Source: Typha latifolia (lineage: Eukaryota > Streptophyta > Magnoliopsida > Poales > Typhaceae). From it: a stretch of DNA of 64,000 nt. Below, one piece after another: positions 43,601-55,069 of the stretch. The notes under the pieces were generated by a model. That model saw only the letters and a program-made list of their open reading frames with translations, did no database searches and was not told the origin of the DNA. Numbering within the stretch: position 1 is the stretch's first letter; each line of letters opens with the position of its first letter. The stretch covers positions 4,825,501-4,889,500 of the forward strand of contig CM034102.1 in the NCBI GenBank assembly GCA_019914945.1. Reading direction: 5' to 3'. The position numbers and the translations under genes were made by a program.

Positions 43601-46600
43601 ATGTCAATTTAGAAAACCAAAGCCTTGAGCCACTCAGCCATAAATCCAAATTGTTGACGGGAATTGGATGTGCCGGGTTGGGTTTCTCAAAGACCGACTG
43701 CATATAAATCCTATTCCCTCCCTGCATGAACCATAGTCTAGTCAATTTGTTCAGAATTGGGTCTAGGGAAACCCAACGTACCATGATTGGCTGGTCTTGC
43801 TGATACTGGACCATTATAACCCTGATTGGAAGGGTAGGCTAGTTTGAATATGGCTCTAGGGAAGCAAGTTCATTGAAAGTGAGTATCCTGTATTCTATGA
43901 CAGGATAGAGCATTAGTTGCAATTTGAACTGCACCTTAACAGCCAAGGAATTATATATATATATATATATATATATATTCCAAATATCTGGTTATTTTCA
44001 TTCCTTAATTCCTATCCAATTTGCAAAATTGGTATATGCAAATGGAGAATTCATATTCTAGTATACTCCATGTTTGCTAGAAAGATGTCTTACTGGTCCA
44101 ACAACTGCGAAAACTGAAATATCTTAGTAGCAAGAGGAAAGAACATGATTCCTATGGTAATAAGAGAAATAGCATCAGCCTAAACTGTTAAATCAAGGGA
44201 CTTACGTTTTCTTGCTGCATATATGTTTAAAAAGAGCATGCAGATTATTCATCTTAAAAAGTAATAGACATAATCAGTAGATATAAGTACAATAGCTTGC
44301 AAATTCAGAATTTCCCTACATAATGAATTGAGATCTGGCTTTGAGGTTTTACTCTATCTACTGTTTGAGTAAGGAAAATGTTTACCTGATTAGCATTTTT
44401 GACCACTTACAAGAGTGTCAAATGTATATCCCATTTAGTCCGTTATTTGTAATTAAAGGATCGTAGGAGAAATCAAAAGCCAAAAATTAATAGTGCATCC
44501 TATTTCTTTCCTTCCCCATATATCCAAAGACCCCACATATATTGCCTCCTGTCTTCATAAGTGTCTACAAAACGCCCATGTGACCTAACATGTACTACTT
44601 ATGAAGTTTCATAATTTATGTGGCAGTCTTCCCTATGTCACATTGCCATCATTGCCATTAAGGGAGTCTGTCCTGCCACTTCCTCTAGGCGTTTTAGAAC
44701 CTTGTAAAAAGATAGGACCTCTAGATATGACTTTAGTTTCTAGGCTTAGACAGAGAACAAGGATATTTTTTGAGAGTAAGTGGACAGAGCCCAGTAACAA
44801 TTTATTAATAAGAAAAACAAGGAAAGAAACAAGAGAAGGAAATTATGGAAAGAACAAGCATATTGGAGGTGTTATCTGAAAATAAACTAGTATGCATAAG
44901 TTAACCTTGTAGGAAAGAAAAGCAACAGCGATACACACGCACAGTAACACTAAAATCTTCAAATTTAATACCAAAAATAGTTCAAGCAAGTCTAGTATAC
45001 TTGTTACTTTGCTTCTAGGATAATCTTTGAAAGTTGAAACCTATCAAGGGAAATAAAAATAAAATTTGTAAAAAGCCTTCTCTCCAACAAAAACTCATTG
45101 AAGGAATCTTCTCTTGCTTATTGCTATGTCACAGAAGTCCAAACGAAGTATGAACTCCAGCCAACTCCTTAATTGATTGTAGATAACACACTACATTCTT
45201 GCAAACCTAGAATAGTAAGAAGATTGTAGGTCTTCCCATTTTCCTAAAATAATCAATAAAAGAGTACAGTAGCCTCCAGAAAGATATTCTTATCCATACA
45301 AGTTGACCTGCCTATAGATAGGAATATGGCGAATTAACTGCTACGAAATTTTCTACAACTACTCAACTAGCATCCAAAAACAATCTAACAAGTCGGTGAA
45401 AGAGATTCATAGTTGAAGCAATGCTACAAAAGAGTTCTTTCCATATCTTCCAGCCGTGGTTAATAACTCAACCTATTCTATTCCTTAAAGCTTATTGCTT
45501 TGTTAAAATGATATATTTATCTGCTTGTAAATAAATTAAATCAAGCAACAATGGAAGAAGACCAAACTTGAAATGTCCCAACAAACGTGCAAAACATTAA
45601 TTCTTCATATAGGAAATTGTGTGACCCATAAAATATAAATTGTAAATTCAAGAGCAGGAAATGTGGTTCATGTTCTATTTCTTGTTGCATATCTTACAAG
45701 AAGCTACTCTGATTTTCGCACCAAAAACTCATAAGCTAGATAAGAAGTTGACTAAGTTATGACTTGACCAATCAATTGAGGCACTTACATGACTAGCGAG
45801 CATATACCAAAGCAGATAGTATGCAGCACCAACCCAAGCAGTTTCTGCAAAAACACCAGAAGTCCTTTTGAGCTCTGATGTCATTGGGAATATCCGGAAG
45901 AACCTGGGAAAGTATTGAACAAAGACAATAAAAAGTAATGCATTCTTTGTAGGCAATACATTTGAACCATCTGATTGTTGGAGGAATCCCCAGACAACTA
46001 CCTGAAAGTGATTGTAGAAATGAAATTAGTATAGGAAACACACAAACATAATACTGTGTACCTTAAAGTACATGCATGAAATCATTGATTTATGTATCAT
46101 GTGGCCATATCACGAAGAATCTAACCAACTATCCTGCACACCAGTCCACATTCTCTCATGTCCTGCTGCTGTAGTTCTGTACTGTGCCTTTGGCACAGAA
46201 TAATAAGCATTGGCATGCATGTAATGTGGTATAATACAGTGCTTGAGTGCATAAATCTTTCCGCATGCCCACATATTCAAAACAATGATAGATGCTGCTT
46301 CTGCTTTTCTTAAGCTTTTCAAAAAGCATTTGGATGAGTGAGATTATGTTTAAGAAAAAAAAATCTTTTCTTTAAGTCTTACGGATAGCAATCACAATGT
46401 ACCACTTTGTTGTACGTTGGATCAAGTTTGATCAAACTAGTTTCAAATTATCAAATTATGTGAGGTCACTATTGATTGGATTCAGCTGTTTAATTTCAAG
46501 TTCAATTTGGGTTAGAATTGAATAGTTAGTCACTTAGTCAATTTGGAGGCTAAATGTTATAATTCTTACTTCTCTCAAAATCACTAAGTGGCTCCAACAT

Positions 46601-47898
46601 ATTCTACATGCAAAAAACGCTAAAATATATTGTCTTATTGAAGTTTGAATTGAGATTTTAAATAGACCAAAGACTACTAAATACTTAAGGGGCCAAATGA
46701 AATTTCGATGAATATAAACTATAATAATAATATTGATATCTTCTAACTTCTAGTGGCATCTTTAAAGGAGTTACAGGTTTCAATGTTTCTCATGATAAAC
46801 ATGATATCTTGACTTATTGAGGACTGTAAGGATATTTTACAGTTCTAAAACTTTTCAATAGAAAAATATGTGTCAGTCAATTAGCTAAATAATTCTACTG
46901 TCAACTGATCAGAAATATTTTGTATTTTATATTTAAGATATTAAAATTTAATATGTTTGACGTAAATCATAATACTGATGCAGCACCAATTTGTAGAAGC
47001 ATCTAAATACAAAAGTTTAAAATTTCAACAGCAACTGAGTGCAAGATAAATTAAACTGATGACTCAATTTCCAGTCACTACAACATGTTTGGATAAATAG
47101 GTCATCAATACTTTGCAGGTTTCTTCTATAGTGTAAAATATAACAATGATACTGCATTAAACCATAGAAGCTATTAATGCATTATCTTTGCATCTAACAT
47201 CAGAATGGACTTAATGAACAAAAAGCAACACAAGGCAAATATATCGATAAAAATATTTAAGTGGACAACTATAATATATGTAGAGCTTATGCTTGCTTTC
47301 TACATAAAAGTTTCTTCAAACCTGTGGAAGTGGCAGCACTGCAAGAAAGTCAATGACAAAGTAGCGTCTCAAGTATCGCTTAGCTATCTGTGCAGGATCA
47401 ATCACGAGTTCACCTCTACCAAAAACACGAGAAGATGGAGCAATATAGGCAGTCCGAAATTGAAGAGCCATGCGGATAAGGTAAACCACATCAATGAGTG
47501 TCCGCACTGTTGTTGATGTGATTGCTAATTTTCGATCTATACCAATGCACTTTGATTCACTATCAATGAGCGGAAGGTAGAAGAACAAAGGATCCACAGA
47601 TATAGCAAGAAGACCTGATATGACAAAAAGCCTATTCATTCTTAGAAGAAATTTATCTTGAGGATCAAATATCTTCTTTTCTGAAACCTTAAGATCTTCA
47701 TGGAAAACGGCCCTAGAAACACCAAACCGAAGAGATCGGCCAAGTGATTTGAGTCCTTCAGAACCTTTTGTCATTCCTCTCCTTAAGGGTCTTGGCGGGT
47801 TTTTTGATCCACGACCAATCCCATCAATTTGAAAGCCACCTCTCTTCATTTTGCCTGCATCAGTAGCAAAAGATAACCTAGGGCTTGACTCCTCCAAC
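40603..47898 (-). CDS. CNGC: Cyclic nucleotide-gated ion channel, group II
   Basis: This is a plasma-membrane (or related) cation channel subunit of the plant CNGC5/6/7/8/9 group, permeable to calcium and bound by calmodulin. Six coding exons on the minus strand: 47898-47322, 46001-45789, 42751-42447, 41867-41756, 41637-41401 and 41283-40603, all in phase, giving about 708 aa from exon 47898 onward. The N-terminal block GMTKGSEGLKSLGRSLRFGV and RAVFHEDLKVSEKKIFDPQD are group II hallmarks. Six transmembrane segments follow, then the pore GLQNLSTLGQGL. The cyclic-nucleotide-binding domain has REGDPVDEMVFIIRG and the cassette DFCGEELLTWAL, followed by the calmodulin-binding IQ motif FIQAAWRRY. 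The first bases of exon 47898 complete a codon begun in an upstream exon that I could not fix: a short exon ending near 50402 would fit in phase, or translation could start inside this exon at an internal Met. Confidence 0.93.
43951..43978. repeat. AT microsatellite in CNGC intron
   Basis: A pure (AT)n run of about 28 bp in the 3-kb intron between the 45789 and 42751 exons. Confidence 0.85.
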
Positions 47899-48549
47899 CT
47901 AAAAAAGCAGAAATCACCCATTACCATTTATGGATTTACAATGAAACCAAAAAGAAAAAATGTGTTAAATGCTTAATTCATATCAATTTCCTAAAATATG
48001 ATGATTGGAAGGAAAATACAGCCTCTTTCAGTCAACATTATGCATATGAAAAATTTCAATATAATGAGTATGTTAAAATCAATTTAAAGCAAATTGTTGA
48101 CTTGTTGGAGCTATTGGAAATCTTTGTGCTAAGAACTTGAATGTGATCCTTTATGTATAACTTTGTCCTATTAATTAAGAGCATTCAAGGTTCAGAGAAG
48201 TCTAAGAATGTTGTCCCAATATCTCATGACAGCATTAATCCTATCGAAAGTTTACTGGACCAAAAAATCCAGCACAACTTAATAAAGGTTCGAAGTCAGT
48301 TTTAAAGTTGGTCAGAAATAACTTGAATTTTGATAAATCACTTCATTTTCAGAAAAGATAAGGCATACAGAGAGTAAGAATCCTCACTGACAGAAAAAAT
48401 AACATTACATAAAAATAAAGCTTTTATATTAAGGCATAATGGTGCACAATGGATAGGAGAGAGGATATACATATCAATGAAAAGCATGATGAGCTAAAGT
48501 AGCTCACAAAGACTGGGTAGGAGAGAGGACATACACGTCATAACAGAGC

Positions 48550-49393
48550 GAGCTGAATTGGCAAGCCCTAGCATTCTAGTGGTACACCTCTGGCACACCT
48601 CTAATATACTTTTTAGGGTCTTTATATATAATTGGTTTGAACATATGCATTAATGCCTATATTAGAGTTTTTATTCTTAGATAATATTGTAAATGACCTA
48701 TTTTGTAAAAAAAAAACAGCATTAGTCAAGTAAAAACCTGATTCAATACATAATATAATCGAAAATATTCATTAAATGAGTCATATTTTGTGAGTTACAA
48801 AATCTAAGAAAAAACAATTTTTCTTGTTATGCTAAAATTTTAGCTAAAAACCTGTACATTTTGGGTTCAAATCAACTTATGTGTATGTTCCTATACCAAT
48901 TTTAATCCAATTTGGATGAATTTGACATATTCCTTCCATATTTTTTGAAATTTGGGACAATATTTGGAGGAAATCAAATTTTCCCTTTGATTCCAGTATT
49001 TTAAATAATATTTTCATAGATTTAGCACAAAAATGCTAAATCTATGTGAAAAAGACTCTTATGAATGAAAGATCTAATAAACTTAAGCTAAAGCCATTAT
49101 TTGTACAACAAAAATTAAATTTTAAAGTATAAAACAAATAAAATACTAAGAGAATGAAATAAAAATTTACCTTTTAATGGGATTTGAAGAAGAAATCTTA
49201 AATTCCTTCTTAATCTTCTCTATTTTTCTCTTTCTTCTTTTCTCTTTGACTAGTCCATAATAGGTTTCAAGCCTGATAATTGACCTATGCCGGTTGACAT
49301 GAGTCGGCATGGACCGGCATGGCTCTATGCTGGTGGCACACCTCGTGTTGGGTGCTGTTTTCTCATTGACACAACCATCCTTGAGCTGAATTG
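48550..49393. mobile_element. Insertion flanked by 11-bp direct repeats
   Basis: A perfect GAGCTGAATTG at 48550-48560 recurs at 49383-49393, with about 820 bp of AT-rich sequence between. Inside, TGGCACACCTC appears near both ends (about 48588 and 49332) in the same orientation, and a GGCATGG-rich patch lies near 49290-49330. Duplications of this length suit a MULE or a non-LTR insertion, but no TIR or ORF was seen. Confidence 0.45.
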
Positions 49394-50884
49394 CTCAAAA
49401 TGAAAATAAGCCTTTTCTTACATAGTGTAGTTCCTCATCTAGTTATGATGATGCAAACAGTAGCCCATATAGGCAGACCTACTCGAATGGCCCATCTGCC
49501 TATGCCTGTTAATAACCCTATCTGAGATTTCTGACCAAAACCAGGATGAAATTTGACCCTACAGGGACCACCCAATATTAGCTACCCACCTCTCCAGCAA
49601 GTTGTAAAAGTACAGGACTTATTTTGTGTTGTTGCAGAATACAAACAAATTATGCTAGACATGGGATGAAAAGGAATAACAGTATTCATTTCTTTAAGAC
49701 AAGATAATCAAGTCATTTTGTTAGTCCTCAAACAAAAACATCAAACACATGAATAATTAGAGGACCACTACTAAAGAACCTTAGGAATGATCCTACATTG
49801 TATATAATATTTATGTGTCCAACAAGGATTATCCAACATAAAGTAAATAACAATTAGATACTATTGTTAAGCATCCAGTACAATTCAACAGGGGTTCTAA
49901 TAAAAGGTGCTTGGGTACTAGATAAACACCTTACAAATTTCTCTTTCTGGCCATCCATAAATTGTGACTTGTAACCACAATCAAACATCTTGACTTAATG
50001 TACCACGAAGAGAGAAAACTGCAAATTAACACAAAGCGGACATCTCAGGGGTACTTAACACAGATCAAGAATAGTCAGTACTCAGTACTATCATCCAATG
50101 CCCTTTTAATCAAGGCCCCTGCATAATGAACAATAGAGTATGTCAGCTATTCTATGATATATGATAGTTTTTGCAGAATGAAAAAGAAATTAAAAGAATC
50201 ACATGCTGTGATAAAATAGATAGCTCCAAAGTCTCACTCCAACCTGTCTCATACATTCAAGAAATTACATTGGTTGAATAAGACAGAAACCAATTCCTTG
50301 ATATAGTAAGAAATGATGCATCATCCTGGAAGTTAGAGCTCGTGCTGAACTTGAAAATATGGGATCTTAAGTGAAACCTAAATGTGTACCTTAGCAGCAT
50401 TCGGATATCAGGAAAGTTTGACAGATTAAAAATCACATTTCCTACAACGATGTTTAGCAATTACCTTACCACATCTCTGTAGATCTCATAAAAAGAAACA
50501 AAAGTTGAGATTATTTAGAACTGACCTAAGTGCAGAAACTGCATAAAGTTAACACAGATAAAATATGAATTATTTTGAGAGAGCTATGTCAGATTGTTTT
50601 TTATTAAAAGCGGCATGCTACTACTTATATATAACTCATAACTGTTGCAAACAGAAAGCACTAAGAGTCAAGGTAAGTCTATCATAACATAACCATTAAA
50701 TGCAAAGATACAAAGGCACATGTTGGTTTAAAGCAACCAACTCTAATAACACGAAAAGATCTTCAGCTATAAATTATTGACATATGTATTCATAAAATGT
50801 CACCAGGCGCTAAATTGTCAACTATAAGGCATCCATATTTGCCCCTTATATGGCACAAAGTTTTGGTTTTAGATTCAGGGTTGG

Positions 50885-51660
50885 TCTGTTGTGCAAAATA
50901 CCCAAATGGGTGAAGGAAGCGGAAGCAAGACCTTCACCCCCAAATAGCTCAAATGGGAATAGTGAAAGAAAACCAATGTAATGCTTGAAAAAACTCCAAA
51001 GAAAGGTTAATGGTGATAGAAAAAGCCCTTTGCAAGTTCTAATCATGGATTAACACCCTAATGCAAGCAATCACCAACAATGGAAACAATGGAGACAATA
51101 GAGAGAGAAAAAGACAAGATTTACGTGGTTCGGCGATGTGCCTACGTTCACGGGCGGAGCAATCTTCTTCACTATGTAAATCCCTCACTTACAAAGAGTT
51201 TAACAACTCTAATCACTCTCAATACAATGGTGGCTCAACCCTCATAAATGTTCTTCCAACTACTAACTCTAAAAAACCCTATTTAGTATTTATAGTCAGG
51301 TTTAGATTTGGGGATTTTCTATGTCGCGTTCGAACGCTCTCGGGGGCGCGTTCGAATGCGCCCAATGTCAATACAGCCGAACCAAAGGGGCGTTCGAATG
51401 CAGGAGGGGGCCGTTCGAACGCCTGCGAAACAAGTTGCTCTCGGGTTGACCCGTGTTCGAACACGGCTGGGGCCGTTCGAACGCCTGCAGAAAAGTCTGC
51501 TCTCGGGTTAGCTCGCGTTCGAATGCGGCGGGAGCCCATTCAAACGCCTGCATCACAGACTACTCTCTGTCTGGAGCCTGCGTTCGAACGAGCCCTGATT
51601 CGAACGCACGACACAGAAATACTGATACATGCTGAAAATTTGTTGAAACTGATTTGAGCC
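50885..51660 (-). mobile_element. Solo or truncated LTR with TTCGAACG repeats
   Basis: On the minus strand this has LTR-like organisation: a GC-rich region, then CTATAAATACT (about 51284-51294), then a leader ending in GAACCACGTAAATC (about 51119-51132). The same series occurs in the fragment at 28329-29110. No primer-binding site or internal region lies next to it, which suggests a solo or broken LTR. A roughly 62-bp tandem array occupies 51400-51560. Confidence 0.55.
51400..51605. repeat. 62-63-bp tandem array with TTCGAACG dyads
   Basis: The block TTCGAACGCCTGC begins at 51414 and 51476 and, in altered form, at 51539. Each unit carries GCTCTCGGGTT and one or more palindromic TTCGAA cores. 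The array sits in the LTR fragment, upstream of its TATA-like box when read on the minus strand. Confidence 0.75.
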
Positions 51661-51887
51661 AATTTTTAATATGGTCCCTATAGAGAATGAAAATCTTTAG
51701 TGTTTTGGTCAGTTCAGAGTTTTGCATTGGAGTTTCAAGTTTTCTAAACTTCAGAATTTTCTAAATATTATAAAATATCTAGAAATTGTAAAAAATAATA
51801 GAAAATTTAAGAACATGTAAAAATATTAAAAAAATTATGGGTCAGATTAGGTATGGAAAACCCGAATCTGACCCATTAATTCAATAA

Positions 51888-52901
51888 GGCCCTATTTGGA
51901 AACCCTCAACTACTAGAGAATTTGGGTTGATACTCTGGAAATCTGAATTCCAGAGCAAAATTTTCAAAATAATTCTTGGATGCTTATTATTGGAGTTGGG
52001 AAATAATCTACTAGTAAGCCAAATTACATGGCTTTCGTGGTAAACTGAAATTCCACTTTGACTATTATATTTTTTCTTGGAAAGCTTTTTGAAACTAATC
52101 GTGCTCCTTTCTTCCAAACCCTTTGCTTTCCTCTCTATCCCTAACGAGCTTGCCTTGTATTTCTCGTAGATCGTCGCTAGTGCTCTTTCCTCTTGCACAA
52201 CCTGTCGCAATCAAAGTTTTCGTTCCCATTCGCTCATGGGCATATAGGAAATTCATCAACAAAACTTCAACCTCTTTCATAATTGACCGCGGGGCTCGAT
52301 TCTCTGACTTAAGGGCAAGCTAGCTTTACTTACCGACAACATGTCTTTTTAATATTAAAATAAAGTAAGTGTTTTTCGTAACCTGACTCTTCTACCTAGC
52401 CTTTTCACTGAACTTTTCAAGGGATCCTAGAAGCATGAGTGAAACGATCGTCATCAGCCTTTGCGCTTTCTTCCACTACTTTTTTGAAGTAGCCAAAAGG
52501 CAAGTCTCGACCTTCTATTTCCATCTCCTCTTGAATATTGTTAGGAATTACTCTATAAAAAACTCATTTAAACCATTTTTCTAGCCGCCAATGGTCCAAG
52601 GATTTGATTCAACCGGCTATCTTCAATCTACGGACTTGATGCCATGATAGGTAGCAAGCTCATGGCAGTTAAGTGGTGGGGTTGTGAGATTAGATCAGGT
52701 AGGTTGATATGAGGAGAAGGTGGGTGGCTCCAAGGAAGATGGATTTACATTAATTACTCCAGGATTAATTTCAAATGCTAAACATCGTACCTGAATTAAT
52801 TATTCTAAGAAAAATATCTAGAGTAATCACCTGGCTGACCGTTCAAATTCTTTAGTTTTTTTATGCTTTAGATTTTAAATCCAGAGCATCCAAACAGGCC
52901 C
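51888..52901. mobile_element. PIF/Harbinger-like non-autonomous element
   Basis: This 1014-bp element begins GGCCCTATTTGGA and ends TCCAAACAGGCCC, imperfect terminal inverted repeats of the GGGCCTGTTTGG type. It is flanked on both sides by TAA (51885-51887 and 52902-52904), the three-base duplication typical of PIF/Harbinger and Tourist elements. Similarity of the arms continues inward through CTCTGGA-containing sequence. It carries no recognisable transposase. Short minus-strand ORFs inside show no known domain. Confidence 0.75.
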
Positions 52902-54759
52902 TAAAGGTGTTTTAGCCATTTTAGCTGAAAAAACCAAAATTAGTCAGAAACCAGTCCACTAGGTACCCAATTTTCAACCCTCAAACAACAATGACAAGAG
53001 GATAACATTGGTAGTATTTATTCTTAGAACAAGGTTTCTCTCAAGTGAACTACAAGGAGCTTACCTAGCATTATGAAAAAGAAACAAGCAAAAGATGCCT
53101 AAAAAGGTGTCTCATAAATTGAGACTTGAGAGCCGAAAGAAAGTACCAACGTACGCAACGACTCACTAACTTTATAAAGCATTCCTGAAGGTTTCTTGGC
53201 CTCATCTAACAATAGGCAAAATTTCAATATAGCAATTCCTTTCTTCTCTTAGAGCTCCACATGGGTAATTTTTAAGACATTCATAATTTGTCCTACACCA
53301 CCATGCGAGGTTCTTGACTAAATAGATTTGGTATACAGAGACAAAGCAGAACTTATGACTTATGAGGATAAAATTGTGGCAACATTGACTAGTGTCTCTG
53401 TGCATTAGATGTTAATGCTCATTATACTGAAGTTTCCATGGAATACCGAAGCCAGGCACTACAGTAGCAAATACATAAATTGAGCACAAACCGAGAATAA
53501 ATGCTAAGCTTATGATGTATTAGTATATTAGTGCAGGCAATTGCACAATAGAAGAAAGAAACTGCTTTCCAGAAACCAAAATCACAAAAAACTAATTGCC
53601 TATATGGGAACAAAGAGTAAGTTATTTTTACTTCACAAAGGATCAGAGACTAAAGCAAGAAAAATCTACCATCACAATCAATATAAAAAAGTGTTCTAAA
53701 AGTAAATGTGCAAAAGAGAATTGACAGTTCAATGATCAGTTCCAAGCTATAGATAATCTGCACCTGGAACATCATTAACAAATAATTCAAATCGGAAAAA
53801 GAGACTTTTTACTTTGCCCCAAGGTGACTTCCTTCAGTATTACAAAGAACTGAGCAGCTACAACGAAAGATAAATGAAAGATTTGGGAGAAAGAGGTACC
53901 TTGGTAGAAATGGATTGAATTGGAATAATAGTTGGAACTTTATTCAACTTTCGATGAGATCTGAGGAGTTGTGACGGAAATTGTTATTATCACTCACTAA
54001 ACTACTTCCTAGTAGACGAATTAGGTGGCCTTTGTACAAACAGTAGCAAATTCGGCGACATATTAGGAGCAGGCGCTGACTTCGTCGATTGCTTCTGCTA
54101 AGGTTTTTTCCGCATGTCTACCCTTATCAAATATCTTATTTATGTGTATACCCAACGAGGTCGATACTTTCGAGTATGTCCATCAAAACACAAGGGCCCA
54201 ACCCACACCTTTTTCTTCTTCTTCAAACTGAAGAGGGCAGCAATGAAGGACGGGAGGAAGCAAAGGCCAGGGTAGCTTGCTAATCCGCTGAACATGGGTA
54301 AAACTGGCCTGGGAAACATTCCAAGAGCTTGGGGGAGGCGAGGGGACAGTGTACCAACTAGGGGCCTCATCGGCCTGGGTGGTCGATCGCGAGCGAACCA
54401 CTACACCATACCGGCGGCCATGGAGATCATCATCCGGGCCACAAGGGCCCCAGTGTAAGGTATCTACGGATTCTACTCACGAATGGGAATGCGATCGGCA
54501 AGGAGGAGAAAGGGGTGACGGCGGCGGCGGTCGGGACCGGCGGGAAGAGGCTAGCCTCACCCAAGGGCTAATATGGCTGATGGAAGGTATCACCGGCAAG
54601 GTGTCACAGGGAGTAAGTTTTCGGGTCGAATCGATGCCTTCCGGTGATAGCCGGCCGGCGAAATTTCGCCGACAAAGATGAAATACGAAAACGACAGCGA
54701 ACGGCGAACGGCGAACGGCGATCTAGTTAACAGAACTAAGATTAAATAAATAGGGGGGA

Positions 54760-54930
54760 AGGGGACTCACTTGCGGTTTGAACGGCGGGTCGTCTTTCTC
54801 TGGCGGTGGTCCGGCGATCGAAACACTTCGTCGAGCACTTCGGCGGGCAAGAAAGAAACAGAGAGACGGGAAATAAACAAGGAAGAGAGGAGGGTGGCGG
54901 CCAAGAGAGAAAGAGAAATGATTTACGGTC
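54760..54930 (-). other. Probable 5' leader exon of CNGC
   Basis: This is a GC-rich block with a good minus-strand donor (CGCAA before GTGAGT at about 54772-54767), preceded on that strand by purine/pyrimidine-biased sequence typical of a leader. It is the nearest promoter-like region upstream of the CNGC coding exons. The assignment is inferred and would need transcript evidence. Confidence 0.35.
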
Positions 54931-55069
54931 CTAGGGTTGGCTCGGTCGCCCATCTTCCCCGACGGTTTGCCGGGAACTTCGCGACGCACGCGCTCGTAAC
55001 GGTTACGAGGGAGGGGAAGGGAAATAGTATCGCGTGCTTTTTTAGGTGCAGTAAGTCTATTTGCTAATC

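Larger units (their letters stand above)
47899..54760 (-). other. Upstream intron(s) of CNGC, repeat-rich
   Basis: This stretch of nearly 7 kb lies between the first firm CNGC coding exon and a GC-rich probable leader exon at about 54760-54930. It carries an insertion with 11-bp flanking direct repeats (48550-49393), an LTR fragment (50885-51660) and a PIF/Harbinger-like element (51888-52901). It may also contain one short unresolved coding exon, for example one ending at 50402. Confidence 0.5.

Noticed and set aside
43575..43814. 79-codon minus-strand ORF in a CNGC intron
   Set aside because: Inside a well-bounded intron, with no conserved motif and no splice context that would include it in the channel.
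54290..54480. tRNA-like A box (TGGTGTAGTGGTTCGC on the minus strand near 54390-54415)
   Set aside because: No matching B box at the right distance, and no acceptor or anticodon stems could be drawn. It may be a decayed SINE head, but it is not supportable as an RNA gene.
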